Shown here: piece after piece, positions 21,240 through 29,012 of the stretch
How positions within the stretch are numbered: position 1 is the stretch's first letter
Layout of the letters: the number at the start of each line of letters is the position of its first letter
Origin: Clostridiales bacterium oral taxon 876 str. F0540
GTDB taxonomy: Bacteria; Bacillota; Clostridia; Clostridiales; Clostridiaceae
DNA: 30,901 nt
NCBI GenBank assembly: GCA_000466585.1
Contig: KE993473.1
Span: 33,401 to 64,301, forward strand
Direction: 5' to 3'
Made by a program: the position numbers and the translations under genes
Notes under the pieces: model-generated
Database searches by the model: none
Seen by the model: the letters and a program-made list of their open reading frames with translations, nothing else
What the model was told of the DNA's origin: nothing

Positions 21240-22760
21240 TTATAATTCTTTCAGAATATCATATTTCAATAATTCTAGTTTTTTACCTTCTGCTTTTAGC
21301 GTTTTTGTGTCCTGCCAAGAACCGTTATTAAGCTCAAATCTTACAGCTATATTTGCACCGCTTGGATCTTTATACGCAAAATAGATTTCTTTATTATTTT
21401 TATTTATAAATAAAATATGCTTAAAGGACTCTACTGGAAAAATGACAGCATTGGATACTTCCCCTATGACCTTTTGGCAAAAACTATAGTCATTAAATCT
21501 GCCAAATTTACCTTGGCTAAATTCCGGCATATCCTCTAATCTGACAACATTAAATACATCCCTATTAAATTTAAAAGATTCTACTAAATCTTCATTAACA
21601 TCATTCTCAAGTCTTTGGTAGAATTGTACCTTGTTGACTGAATCTATTTTTTCCTTAATTAACTCATTAACACTATTTTTTAATTTCTTATCATCATCTA
21701 TATTTGTTTCTTCAAAACTTTTAGTTAGTATTCTTTCTTCTAAAGAACTATTTGATAACCCTAAAGCCCCGACTATAATTATTACTGCCACTCCAGCTAG
21801 AACACTGAGCCTGCTTATCTTTTTATACTTCTTAACCATCATTACTCTCCTTTTTAAATTAGACCTATCTATAAATCGCAAACCATTAGAAAGAGCTGCC
21901 CACTTCCCAGTGTTCATCTCGGCCAAATCTATAATTGTATTTCCATACTCTAATCTTTTATCATCATTTAATAGTGATAATACATAAGCATCACATGAAA
22001 TTTCACATGCTTGTCTCATTCTATATAACCCATAAATGATTATTGGATTAAACCAATATATGCATACTAATGCTGCTCTCAAATAACTTAAAAGTAAATC
22101 CTTTCTTTTCACATGAACAAGTTCATGCAAAATTATAAGCTTAAACTTGTCTAAATTTATACAGCTTGTTAGATTAAGTGGTATTAAAATTGTCGGCTTA
22201 ATCACTCCTACTACAGATATATCATTAGTTTTATCTGTAAAAACAATATCCACTTTTTCTTTAAGTCCCACAATTAAGCAGCACTTCTCTAGGCAAGAAT
22301 CATATATATCGGTCAACTTACTTTTGTCCTTTTTTAATTTACTAATTTTAATAAAACCAAATGATATATATAAGAACGCTATTAATACACCATAACCCCA
22401 AATTACACTTAGAACTTCCATGTAACTTGACTTTTTGTATTCTATATTTTTATCTATAGCAGCAAACCTACCCTCATTCTCTTTTATTTCATAGGCTATT
22501 GGAGTTATTTTTAACTTATTAGAGTAATCAGTGTTTATAATTACCCTTTCTACCTTTGAAACTGTTGTAAATAAACTTAAATCAGTCTTTGGTCCAAAGG
22601 GATAAATTAATCTTAAAACAAGTATAATCCATATATAGTATTGAAAAGATGAGCTTAATTTCTTTTTAAAAACAGCTGTGATTATACTAATAAAAATCAC
22701 CAAAATACCTGCTGAAATTGAAGATAAGAGTATATTTTTAAACAGTATTTCTAAACTCAA
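21240..22760 (-). CDS. M56-family (BlaR1/MecR1-like) membrane metalloprotease sensor
   Basis: 506 residues. About four to five spans surround the cytosolic zinc-protease loop with His-Glu-Leu-Val-His (212-216) and the downstream Glu253 and Asp257. A last span lies near 319-335, and about 170 extracellular residues follow. In true BlaR1 that outer part is a 250-residue penicillin-binding domain with Ser-x-x-Lys; here neither length nor motif fits, so the signal is probably not a beta-lactam. The gene directly follows a BlaI-type repressor, whose cleavage it presumably triggers. I see no clear target gene next to the pair and no clear terminator. Confidence 0.85.
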   Translation of the reverse strand: MSLEILFKNILLSSISAGILVIFISIITAVFKKKLSSSFQYYIWIILVLRLIYPFGPKTDLSLFTTVSKVERVIINTDYSNKLKITPIAYEIKENEGRFAAIDKNIEYKKSSYMEVLSVIWGYGVLIAFLYISFGFIKISKLKKDKSKLTDIYDSCLEKCCLIVGLKEKVDIVFTDKTNDISVVGVIKPTILIPLNLTSCINLDKFKLIILHELVHVKRKDLLLSYLRAALVCIYWFNPIIIYGLYRMRQACEISCDAYVLSLLNDDKRLEYGNTIIDLAEMNTGKWAALSNGLRFIDRSNLKRRVMMVKKYKKISRLSVLAGVAVIIIVGALGLSNSSLEERILTKSFEETNIDDDKKLKNSVNELIKEKIDSVNKVQFYQRLENDVNEDLVESFKFNRDVFNVVRLEDMPEFSQGKFGRFNDYSFCQKVIGEVSNAVIFPVESFKHILFINKNNKEIYFAYKDPSGANIAVRFELNNGSWQDTKTLKAEGKKLELLKYDILKEL

Positions 22761-22761
22761 A

Positions 22762-23148
22762 TTATCTCTCCCCTTCTGCTTCTACTTCACCAAGTATCTT
22801 TCTAAGCTCCTCTGCTTCCTCTTTTGATATTTTTTTATTCTTTACAAAGTTAAGAAGCATTAAGTTTAAAGAGCCATTAAACAGCTTATCTAAGAATGAT
22901 TTACTTTCTTCTATAGAGTAATTTTCTTTTGAAACTAATGAAAAATAATAGTATTCTTTTCCTTTCTTATTAAAACTTATAATACCTTTGGAGCATAGCC
23001 TCCCTAAAAGAGTCTTTACAGTACTTGGGCTCCACTTTATACTTTCTTCAAGTGCTTCTGATATTTCCTTTGCCGTAACTTTAGACTTTCTCCATATTAC
23101 TTTCATAATTTCTAATTCAGCATCTGTTACGTTTATACTTTCATTCAT
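22762..23148 (-). CDS. BlaI/MecI-family transcriptional repressor
   Basis: 128 residues. The winged helix fills about 5-75, with the family-typical Ala-Glu-Leu-Glu-Ile-Met-Lys-Val-Ile-Trp near the start and Trp-Ser-Pro-Ser-Thr-Val-Lys-Thr-Leu-Leu in the recognition region. A C-terminal dimerisation helix pair follows, carrying the stretch that BlaR1-type proteases cleave. It is first in the operon with the M56 sensor, one base apart. Two dyads with TACA/TGTA-like halves lie just upstream, as expected for autorepression. Confidence 0.9.
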   Translation of the reverse strand: MNESINVTDAELEIMKVIWRKSKVTAKEISEALEESIKWSPSTVKTLLGRLCSKGIISFNKKGKEYYYFSLVSKENYSIEESKSFLDKLFNGSLNLMLLNFVKNKKISKEEAEELRKILGEVEAEGER

Positions 23149-23165
23149 GTAATCACTTCTCCCTG

Positions 23166-23179
23166 TTTACAAATGTAAA
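23166..23179. promoter_or_regulatory. BlaI-type operator, proximal
   Basis: TTTACAAATGTAAA is a perfect dyad with the TACA...TGTA core known from BlaI/MecI operators. It lies about 18 bases ahead of the repressor start. Confidence 0.7.
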
Positions 23180-23191
23180 TCTATGTTATAT

Positions 23192-23207
23192 ATCTACGCT
23201 TGTAGAT
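23192..23207. promoter_or_regulatory. BlaI-type operator, distal
   Basis: ATCTACGCTTGTAGAT is a second dyad (6-bp arms, 4-base centre) centred 27 bases from the first. Its CTAC/GTAG halves deviate slightly from TACA/TGTA. Confidence 0.55.
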
Positions 23208-23314
23208 GGAAGATTATTACATTAAATCTATAAATTTTTATAAACCGTACCACTCATTGTATTTTCAATAATTATTATAGAAATTAATACTCTTTAAAAC
23301 ACTTAGAACAAGAT

Positions 23315-23340
23315 AAAAAAGCCGACATTAAATGCCGGCT
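23315..23340 (-). terminator. Rho-independent terminator of the pirin gene
   Basis: On the minus strand GCCGGCA and TGTCGGC pair (7 bp with one G-U) around TTTAA, followed by a run of six T. It stands ten bases after the pirin stop. Confidence 0.85.
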
Positions 23341-23349
23341 TATTACAAC

Positions 23350-24375
23350 TTATATGGTATTCTTTTCTTCAATTGTTCCATCCGGATATTGTGCAAATCT
23401 TCCCTTTTCCTTTGGATGAACAAAATCATCGCGACTCCAAGGCCAGCCTCCAAAACCAGTACTCCTGTAATCTGCAAAAGCTTCCTGTATTTCTTTTTCT
23501 GATGTCATAACAAAAGGTCCATAGCTTACTACAGGTTCTCCAATAGGCTCACCTTCCAAAAGCAGCAGATAGCTTTCTTTAGATCCATTTTTTATTTCTA
23601 TTGTTTTATCTCCGGCAAGCTTCACTCTGTGATAAGTTTCAATACTCGTTTCATCTATATTTATGTTAGCCCCGGAATAAAAATAAATTGTTCTGTTTAG
23701 TGTAGGTGATACTTCCGGAAGTTCAATAACAGCATTAGGTTCCATCTTTATAATCCATATGCTTACATGATTATTTTCATCACCTGCCCAGGAATTTGGT
23801 GAAGGTTTCAAGCTTTTAATTCCTTTATAGGAACCTGAAATAATCCGCATTGTACTTGTTTTCCCATTGTGATCTTTAGATTGTATAACAGGTATATCTT
23901 CTGACCAAAGCATTTTGTAATGCGGTTCTACAAATTTATCTTTTGATGGCAGATTAAGCCATATCTGAAATAACTCTAATGGATTATCTTTTTCTTTATT
24001 TATTAAAGGAAACATTTCTGTGTGATTGCAGCCCTTTCCTGCTGTAAGCCACTGTACATCTCCTGCTCCATATCTACCTGCAGCACCGCTTGAATCAGCA
24101 TGGTCAACAACCCCTTGGAGCACAATCGTAACTGTTTCAAAACCCCTATGAGGGTGCTGAGGAAAACCCGGTACTGTATCTCCATGATACATATTCCACC
24201 CATCTTTATTCTGAAAATCACTGCCAATATTTCTTCCTTCTAAAGAAGCATCAGGACCCATTTTATCATTACCTTTTGGATATGCATCCTTATGGTGCAC
24301 ACAAAACAAGTAAGGATCGCTTGTCTGCCATTGAGAACCAAGCTTACTTATTTCAATTATCTTTCCCTGTACCAT
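23350..24375 (-). CDS. Pirin family protein (cupin, metal-binding)
   Basis: 341 residues from ATG 24375, chosen because AAAGGAGG lies six bases upstream; a longer in-frame start at 24450 has no ribosome binding site. The N-terminal cupin holds the pirin metal ligands His74 and His76 (His-Pro-His-Arg-Gly) and His118 and Glu120 (Asn-His-Thr-Glu-Met). The second cupin (about 200-310) is degenerate, as usual. Bacterial pirins include quercetin-2,3-dioxygenase activity and redox-linked regulators; the role here cannot be assigned. It is somewhat longer than the common 280-300 residues. A membrane protein gene lies 92 bases upstream on the same strand. Confidence 0.9.
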   Translation of the reverse strand: MVQGKIIEISKLGSQWQTSDPYLFCVHHKDAYPKGNDKMGPDASLEGRNIGSDFQNKDGWNMYHGDTVPGFPQHPHRGFETVTIVLQGVVDHADSSGAAGRYGAGDVQWLTAGKGCNHTEMFPLINKEKDNPLELFQIWLNLPSKDKFVEPHYKMLWSEDIPVIQSKDHNGKTSTMRIISGSYKGIKSLKPSPNSWAGDENNHVSIWIIKMEPNAVIELPEVSPTLNRTIYFYSGANINIDETSIETYHRVKLAGDKTIEIKNGSKESYLLLLEGEPIGEPVVSYGPFVMTSEKEIQEAFADYRSTGFGGWPWSRDDFVHPKEKGRFAQYPDGTIEEKNTI

Positions 24376-24467
24376 TTTAAGCCTCCTTTGCCATTTGATA
24401 CTGTTCCTAGCATTAATTTTATTATTTCTACTTTCTAAAAAAATAAGCATATCCTTTTTAAGACTTG

Positions 24468-24905
24468 TTATCTTCTTATTTGTTTATAAATTGCTAATAT
24501 TATATTTGCAGGGAATAACCTCTGCTCAAAGAGTATTATTGCTGATAAAGCAGCTTCAGCTAATCCAATAATAAAGTATATAACATGCAGTGAAACTATA
24601 GTATTGAGCATTATGCATTGAACAACAATCCATATTACTAAAGCCCAGCTAAAAACGCTGCTTATATAGCCTGCAAACTTCACTCTAAAATGGATCATTA
24701 TAGAACTAAAAATACCGCCAAGCCCTATAATGCTAAACAATATAATACCTGGAATAAGATAATTACTAAAAGGTGAATTTTTTAATGCATCTGTCGGCAT
24801 TCCACCTGGCCCTTGAGGATTAAGAATAGCCATCAAGCCCCCGCCGATGGCTCCAATGCCTACAAATAGCTGTAGTCCAAATAAAAATTGATATACTTTC
24901 TTCAT
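24468..24905 (-). CDS. Four-span membrane protein, function unknown
   Basis: 145 residues from ATG 24905, seven bases after GGGGAGGG; the in-frame ATG at 24926 lies upstream of that site. Four predicted spans (about 5-27, 45-68, 75-98 and 105-128) and a short basic tail. Conserved-looking residues include a Gly-rich first span (Gly-Ala-Ile-Gly-Gly-Gly) and Pro-Gly-Gly-Met-Pro in the first outer loop. I recognise no family with certainty. It may be cotranscribed with pirin. Confidence 0.75.
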   Translation of the reverse strand: MKKVYQFLFGLQLFVGIGAIGGGLMAILNPQGPGGMPTDALKNSPFSNYLIPGIILFSIIGLGGIFSSIMIHFRVKFAGYISSVFSWALVIWIVVQCIMLNTIVSLHVIYFIIGLAEAALSAIILFEQRLFPANIILAIYKQIRR

Positions 24906-25275
24906 TTTTATACCCTCCCCAAACAAATATAATGTAATAGGCTTAATTCTATGCTTGCGCCAATCTCACTAAAATATTTGTTAACCAAATTATACCATAA
25001 TACTTATCCTAGAAGCGTCATAAAAGTAAAGTTATTAATATGGTTTTTTAATACAAACTTCTGCTATATAAAAACAGTAATTTTATAAGCAAGAGTAAGA
25101 AAATACAATAAAACTGATTATAAATTCCCTAAATCTCAACACTTACATAAATTGTAAGCATTGAGGCAGTTTGTATTATATTCTCAGCTGCTATACAATA
25201 AGTATATATCAATAAGTTATTTATTAACCCTTATCATAGATTAATAAATCCTATTGCATTGAAGGAGAGATTAAA
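24906..25275. other. 370-base A/T-rich intergenic region
   Basis: No ORF with a ribosome binding site. A hairpin at 25135-25165 pairs CTCAA/TTGAG and CTTACA/TGTAAG with a symmetrical two-base internal bulge; it lacks a T run and so is not a simple terminator. The region should hold the two divergent promoters for the flanking genes, but no convincing -35/-10 pair stands out. Confidence 0.4.
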
Positions 25276-25611
25276 ATGGAAGCCTTACAGTATAAAAAGA
25301 TTTATCTTTATATCAATGTTCCTATCATAATTCTAATATTTGTTTTGCTTTTTTCACCTATCATTATCACTGATAGACTAGCTGTATATTATATGGGCGT
25401 AGCTGTTAGAATGCTCTTAGGTATATGGTGTATTTTCAATGGCGTATGGAATGCCTGCACAGATTATTACTCAATATTAAAGCTTAAAATCTTTCAAAAC
25501 AATAAAGTTACTCCCTCTTGGGCATGGTGGCTAATTTTTATGGTAGGCGTTATATGTGTAATCACAGCCTTCATGGGAATTGGTTTTAATAATATAAAAA
25601 AGCCTGTATAA
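25276..25611 (+). CDS. Three-span membrane protein, function unknown
   Basis: 111 residues with three hydrophobic segments (about 12-32, 39-57 and 83-103) and the aromatic-rich pair Trp-Ala-Trp-Trp at the start of the last. The start is ATG with GAAGGAGAG eight bases upstream. It is monocistronic, ending at a GAGCTC-stem terminator. I recognise no family. Confidence 0.7.
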   Translation: MEALQYKKIYLYINVPIIILIFVLLFSPIIITDRLAVYYMGVAVRMLLGIWCIFNGVWNACTDYYSILKLKIFQNNKVTPSWAWWLIFMVGVICVITAFMGIGFNNIKKPV

Positions 25612-25639
25612 AAACTTTCAATATATCACTTGACTTAAT

Positions 25640-25663
25640 GAGCTCATACTAGAGCTCTTTTTT
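25640..25663 (+). terminator. Rho-independent terminator
   Basis: GAGCTC (25640-25645) pairs with a second GAGCTC (25652-25657) around a 6-base loop, followed by TTTTTT. The stem is short but the T run is good. Confidence 0.7.
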
Positions 25664-25768
25664 ATTAACTAAATATCATCACTAAATATTTATCTTGATA
25701 AGAAAATACAAGCTATTATAAGCAATATGAAGCTTAAGTATATTCTTAATAGAAAGCAAGCTATTACA

Positions 25769-25814
25769 GTTAATTATATGAATTTAATTAACTTGTTATA
25801 TGGTATTATATAAC
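25769..25814. promoter_or_regulatory. Two adjacent dyads ahead of the DUF975 gene
   Basis: GTTAATTA and TAATTAAC (25769-25792), and GTTATAT and ATATAAC (25795-25814), are two inverted repeats separated by two bases. A TATAAT (about 25816) directly follows. CAAGCTATTA also occurs twice upstream (about 25709 and 25757). The layout suggests a regulated promoter, but the sequence is so A/T-rich that chance is a real alternative. Confidence 0.3.
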
Positions 25815-25903
25815 CTATAATATATTTATAGTAATTGCTTTTATATTTCAGCTCCTTACTAAAATGTATAAGCAATAAATTAATAAATATTGAGGGGATT
25901 TAT

Positions 25904-26665
25904 ATGTGGTCTAGAAAAGAATTAAAGGACAGAGCCAAATCAGTTTTAAGCAAGATTTATTGGAGTGCATTTGGAGTTAGTATAGTCATAGCCATAGCAG
26001 GTGGAAGCGATGGCTGGGGCGGAGGTGGAGGCTCTCACTCCAGGGATTCGCGGGAATCCTTTTACTCAAATATCCATAATGGTAATTATATAAATTGGGA
26101 TCTTTTAACTATGGTATTGATTGGAGCTTTAATAATAGTTGCTCTTCGTATTTTTATCGGGTATTCTCTAGAAGTAGGCGGAAGAAGATATTTTATTCAG
26201 TCTGCTCAATATAGAGATAATAAAAGATGCTTTAGTTTCAGCTTTGATCAGGAAAACTATATGCAAATAGTAAAGACAATGCTTTTAAAAAATATCTTCA
26301 TTTTTCTTTGGAGTCTGCTATTAATTATACCTGGTATAATAAAATCCTATGCTTACAGCATGGTACCATATATCCTTGCAGATAATCCTAACATTGGTGT
26401 AAAAAAGGCCATTGCTCTAAGTAATGAAATGACTATGGGCCATAAATTTGATATGTTTGTATTAGACTTATCCTTTATCGGCTGGTATCTATTAGGCGCT
26501 TTAGCTTTTGGGATAGGCGTATTCTTTGTAATGCCTTACGAGAATGCTACAGATGCCGAATTATATTTGGTATTAAGAAAAAATGCTTTAGAAACTAACT
26601 TATGCAGCAGTGAAGATCTATTAATGACTAGTCCAATCACCTCTGAAAATAATGATTTATGGTAA
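25904..26665 (+). CDS. DUF975 family integral membrane protein
   Basis: 253 residues from ATG 25904, with GAGGGG upstream; the longer in-frame start at 25835 has no such site. The DUF975 opening Ser-Arg-Lys-Glu-Leu-Lys-x-x-Ala-Lys and the later Ile-Pro-Gly-Ile-Ile-Lys-Ser-Tyr-Ala-Tyr-Ser-Met and Ala-Ile-Ala-Leu-Ser-Asn-Glu-Met-Thr-x-Gly-His are clear. About five spans. Between the first and second, residues 33-52 form a Gly/Ser/Trp low-complexity stretch. The family is common in Firmicutes and has no known function. A bidirectional terminator follows. Confidence 0.88.
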   Translation: MWSRKELKDRAKSVLSKIYWSAFGVSIVIAIAGGSDGWGGGGGSHSRDSRESFYSNIHNGNYINWDLLTMVLIGALIIVALRIFIGYSLEVGGRRYFIQSAQYRDNKRCFSFSFDQENYMQIVKTMLLKNIFIFLWSLLLIIPGIIKSYAYSMVPYILADNPNIGVKKAIALSNEMTMGHKFDMFVLDLSFIGWYLLGALAFGIGVFFVMPYENATDAELYLVLRKNALETNLCSSEDLLMTSPITSENNDLW

Positions 26666-26702
26666 CATTAAAACTACAGTATATTACTACTAATAGCTAT
26701 GT

Positions 26703-26745
26703 AAAAACAGCAGCCTTAAACTTAAAGTTAAGGCTGCTGCTTTTT
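26703..26745. terminator. Bidirectional Rho-independent terminator
   Basis: CAGCAGCCTTAA and TTAAGGCTGCTG form a perfect 12-bp stem with an 8-base loop, flanked by AAAAA and CTTTTT. It serves the convergent DUF975 and TraB genes. Confidence 0.9.
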
Positions 26746-26760
26746 ATAGCAATTGGGCTT

Positions 26761-27681
26761 TTATTTTTTTGTGACAGTATACCCTTTCTTCTCAAGCAAT
26801 TTAACTACAGAATCATCTCCAATGAAATGTCCAAGTCCTGCAACCACAAAATAGCTGTCATTAGTCTTTAGATATCCATCTATCTTATTAGCCATGCCTA
26901 TATTTCTATCAACGATCATTTTTTGATAGATTTCAGGATCCTGCTTATTAGAATCTACATTTAAGTTAATCAAAGCATTTTCATCTCCAGCTTTATAAGC
27001 ATCATATAGCTTCTTAAAATTATCATCGCTTTCAGATAAATACTTGATGTCTGAAAAAAACAACTTTTCCTGCTGTTCATCAGTAAAACTATTTAGCATA
27101 TCCAGCTGAAAGTCCACACTTTCAAGTTCTAATATCTTCTTCCTATTTTGAGCTTCATTTAAGAAATATGAGTCAACCCCAGCTTCTGAAGAATAGCCTG
27201 ACTTTTTCAGCTGAGCTTGCATAATAGTGGATTCAATCACCCAAAGCTTCATCTTCTTTAGGTTATTCATGTCCATCCCAAGCTCCTTAGCAAAGGTATC
27301 AAGCTTTTCCTTTCCCTCTTTTGAAATATGATTATAAACATCATCATTTTTAGAATAAAGCATCTTGCTTTGCAACTTATTGGTATCGGCACTTCTATTA
27401 GCATCGACTTCAACCACAAGATTGTTTGAACTTCTAAAAGCATCTTCTACAGTTTTTTCAAAAGGATACATATCTTTTTGTGCGATGTGTATGGACCCAA
27501 ATAAATACACAGTCGCCTTATCATTTTTGATTTCCCATATACACCCTTTTACATCCCCGTACTTTTTTTCTCCCAATGGCGTAAGCTCACCTGAAGTCTG
27601 ATTAGACTTACATCCGGTAAGAATTGTTACAAACATTACAAGGATAATAGAAATACTTAAAAATATCCTTTTCTTTTTCAT
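26761..27681 (-). CDS. TraB/GumN family lipoprotein
   Basis: 306 residues from ATG 27681, seven bases after GGGGG. A signal peptide ends in the lipobox Leu-Thr-Gly-Cys, so the protein is anchored on the outer face. The TraB/GumN fold is marked by Leu-Phe-Gly-Ser-Ile-His-Ile-Ala near 49-56, Val-Val-Glu-Val-Asp in the next strand, and C-terminal Gly-Leu-Gly-His-Phe-Ile-Gly. The conserved Gly-x-x-His pairs are the presumed metal site of this Tiki-like putative protease superfamily. Substrate unknown. Upstream, AATCAAC and GTTGATT form a dyad at 27776-27797 that could be an operator. The gene is monocistronic. Confidence 0.88.
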   Translation of the reverse strand: MKKKRIFLSISIILVMFVTILTGCKSNQTSGELTPLGEKKYGDVKGCIWEIKNDKATVYLFGSIHIAQKDMYPFEKTVEDAFRSSNNLVVEVDANRSADTNKLQSKMLYSKNDDVYNHISKEGKEKLDTFAKELGMDMNNLKKMKLWVIESTIMQAQLKKSGYSSEAGVDSYFLNEAQNRKKILELESVDFQLDMLNSFTDEQQEKLFFSDIKYLSESDDNFKKLYDAYKAGDENALINLNVDSNKQDPEIYQKMIVDRNIGMANKIDGYLKTNDSYFVVAGLGHFIGDDSVVKLLEKKGYTVTKK

Positions 27682-27942
27682 AAATTTTCCCCCATCCAAT
27701 ATAATTTACATTAGTTTTCAATAAGTACATTATAATACCTACAGTAATATATGGTAAATATTACTATATACCCGTAATCAACAAAATATGGTTGATTTTA
27801 GCACATATTCAAGCATTAGTATACATAATCTCTTCTTATCTTTTTTTATCGATAACTATATACGTTGTAATCACATCAAATTTCTAATAGTAAATAATAA
27901 AACACACTTAATATAAATAATTTTTCTTACTAATCTAAAATT

Positions 27943-28011
27943 AAATGTAAAGCCTGATTGACACAAAATGTAAAGTATACTATACTATAAATGTAAAGCT
28001 TACTATACTTT
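27943..28011. promoter_or_regulatory. Three 23-bp direct repeats, probable HTH operator array
   Basis: AAATGTAAAG starts at 27943, 27966 and 27989, exactly 23 bases apart. The second and third units match over most of their length (AAATGTAAAG, two or three bases, then ACTATACT). The middle unit fills the spacer of the promoter at 27958-27986; the others lie just upstream of the -35 and just after the -10. This is a classic autorepression layout for the small HTH regulator that follows. Confidence 0.7.
27958..27986 (+). promoter_or_regulatory. Strong sigma-A promoter of the HTH operon
   Basis: A consensus TTGACA (27958-27963), a 17-base spacer and TATACT (27981-27986), about 43 bases upstream of the start. 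The 27682-27942 part of this gap shows only A/T-rich sequence and the dyad at 27776-27797. Confidence 0.8.
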
Positions 28012-28028
28012 TGAAAGGTAGTGGTAAT

Positions 28029-28238
28029 TTGCAGACTAAGATACAAGATTTGCGAAAAGCAAGAAAAGTAACACAAAGCGAGCTTGCAGATGCAGTCAAT
28101 GTAACAAGACAGACAATAATATCTTTAGAGAACGGGAAATATAATGCTTCATTAGTGCTGGCCCATAAGATTGCTCAGTTCTTTGGAGTTACTATTGAAG
28201 AAGTATTTATTTTTGATATGGAGGATGAGAATTTATGA
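28029..28238 (+). CDS. Xre-family HTH transcriptional regulator (YozG-like)
   Basis: 69 residues from TTG 28029, ten bases after AAAGG; the in-frame TTG at 28011 lacks a site and sits at the edge of the operator array. The helix-turn-helix fills about 5-58 (Thr-Gln-Ser-Glu-Leu-Ala then Thr-Arg-Gln-Thr-Ile-Ile-Ser-Leu-Glu-Asn-Gly). There is no sensing domain. Such mini-regulators often sit in front of membrane protein genes, as here, where the stop overlaps the next start (ATGA). Autoregulation through the 23-bp repeats is likely. Confidence 0.9.
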   Translation: MQTKIQDLRKARKVTQSELADAVNVTRQTIISLENGKYNASLVLAHKIAQFFGVTIEEVFIFDMEDENL

Positions 28239-28714
28239 AAGAAATTTTTTGCACAACTACAGCAAGAACTAACGATGAATATAGGGAAGTTATAAAAAAA
28301 CGCATGAGAACTATGTGTTTATTGATAGTTATAGGTCTTATAACTGCTTTGATAGGTTTTGGAGCAGAATCTTATTTAAAAACTTCAATTAACGAGCGTA
28401 TGCTTGGCGTCTATACCGGTGTGGGTACAGGTCTTTTTGTAGGCGGAATAATTTTATGGATAAAAAACAAACTTCTGCTTGGCAATGAAGATAAATTAAA
28501 GGAGAGCCGACTCAGCAATACAGACGAGAGAAATCAAGAAATCTCAAACAGAGCTCTTCGCACTGCCACATATGTAATAATTATAGCGATATATGCAATT
28601 GCATTAATAGGTGGATTGTTTAATCAAATATTATTCGAAGCCTTTATATTTGTCATCTTCACATTCATAATAGCTTATGCAATAGCCTACAAGTACTACA
28701 ACGGCAAGATGTGA
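28235..28714 (+). CDS. DUF2178-like four-span membrane protein
   Basis: 159 residues with four spans in two pairs (about 28-44 and 58-77; 108-127 and 130-149). The pairs are separated by a charged loop with Thr-Asp-Glu-Arg-Asn-Gln-Glu-Ile-Ser-Asn-Arg-Ala, the characteristic Asp-Glu-Arg-x-x-x-Ile motif of membrane proteins paired with small HTH regulators. Translation is coupled to the regulator by a four-base overlap. Function unknown; it may be sensed or controlled together with the regulator. Confidence 0.8.
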   Translation: MKEIFCTTTARTNDEYREVIKKRMRTMCLLIVIGLITALIGFGAESYLKTSINERMLGVYTGVGTGLFVGGIILWIKNKLLLGNEDKLKESRLSNTDERNQEISNRALRTATYVIIIAIYAIALIGGLFNQILFEAFIFVIFTFIIAYAIAYKYYNGKM

Positions 28715-28723
28715 GGCAGTGTT

Positions 28724-28924
28724 ATGAAAAATAGAATATTAAGCTTTTGTTCAATTATTGGCCTACTTATTTTTCTAATATATAAACTAGCAAATCATTA
28801 TGTAAAAATTAGCGATACTGTTGCGTATCCTATGTTTATAGTCTCAGTTTCACTAATGCTAATAGGAACAGCTTATTCAGGCTGGTGCCTAGGGAAACAT
28901 AAAAATCCCTTTAGCAGAGAATAA
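28724..28924 (+). CDS. Two-span mini membrane protein
   Basis: 66 residues with two spans (about 5-25 and 35-55). The short basic tail contains Lys-His-Lys-Asn-Pro-Phe. It begins ten bases after the previous gene with GAGG upstream, so it is the third member of the HTH operon. No family recognised. Confidence 0.7.
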   Translation: MKNRILSFCSIIGLLIFLIYKLANHYVKISDTVAYPMFIVSVSLMLIGTAYSGWCLGKHKNPFSRE

Positions 28925-28951
28925 TTTTAAAATCCAATACCTTATTACAAG

Positions 28952-28988
28952 CTAATTGCTGCCATATATATCTTATGGCAGCAATTAG
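28952..28988. terminator. Long perfect hairpin between convergent genes, probable terminator
   Basis: CTAATTGCTGCCATA and TATGGCAGCAATTAG form a perfect 15-bp stem with a 7-base loop. T runs on either side are weak (TCTATATATT), but the position between convergent genes fits bidirectional termination. Confidence 0.65.
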
Positions 28989-29012
28989 TCTATATATTGT
29001 AAGCATCTATCT

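Noticed and set aside
21240..22760. A beta-lactam resistance sensor (true BlaR1)
   Set aside because: The extracellular part is too short and lacks the Ser-x-x-Lys penicillin-binding motif, and no beta-lactamase or PBP2a gene is adjacent.
24003..24227. A 74-residue ORF on the same strand as pirin
   Set aside because: It is an out-of-frame reading inside the pirin cupin domain without its own ribosome binding site.
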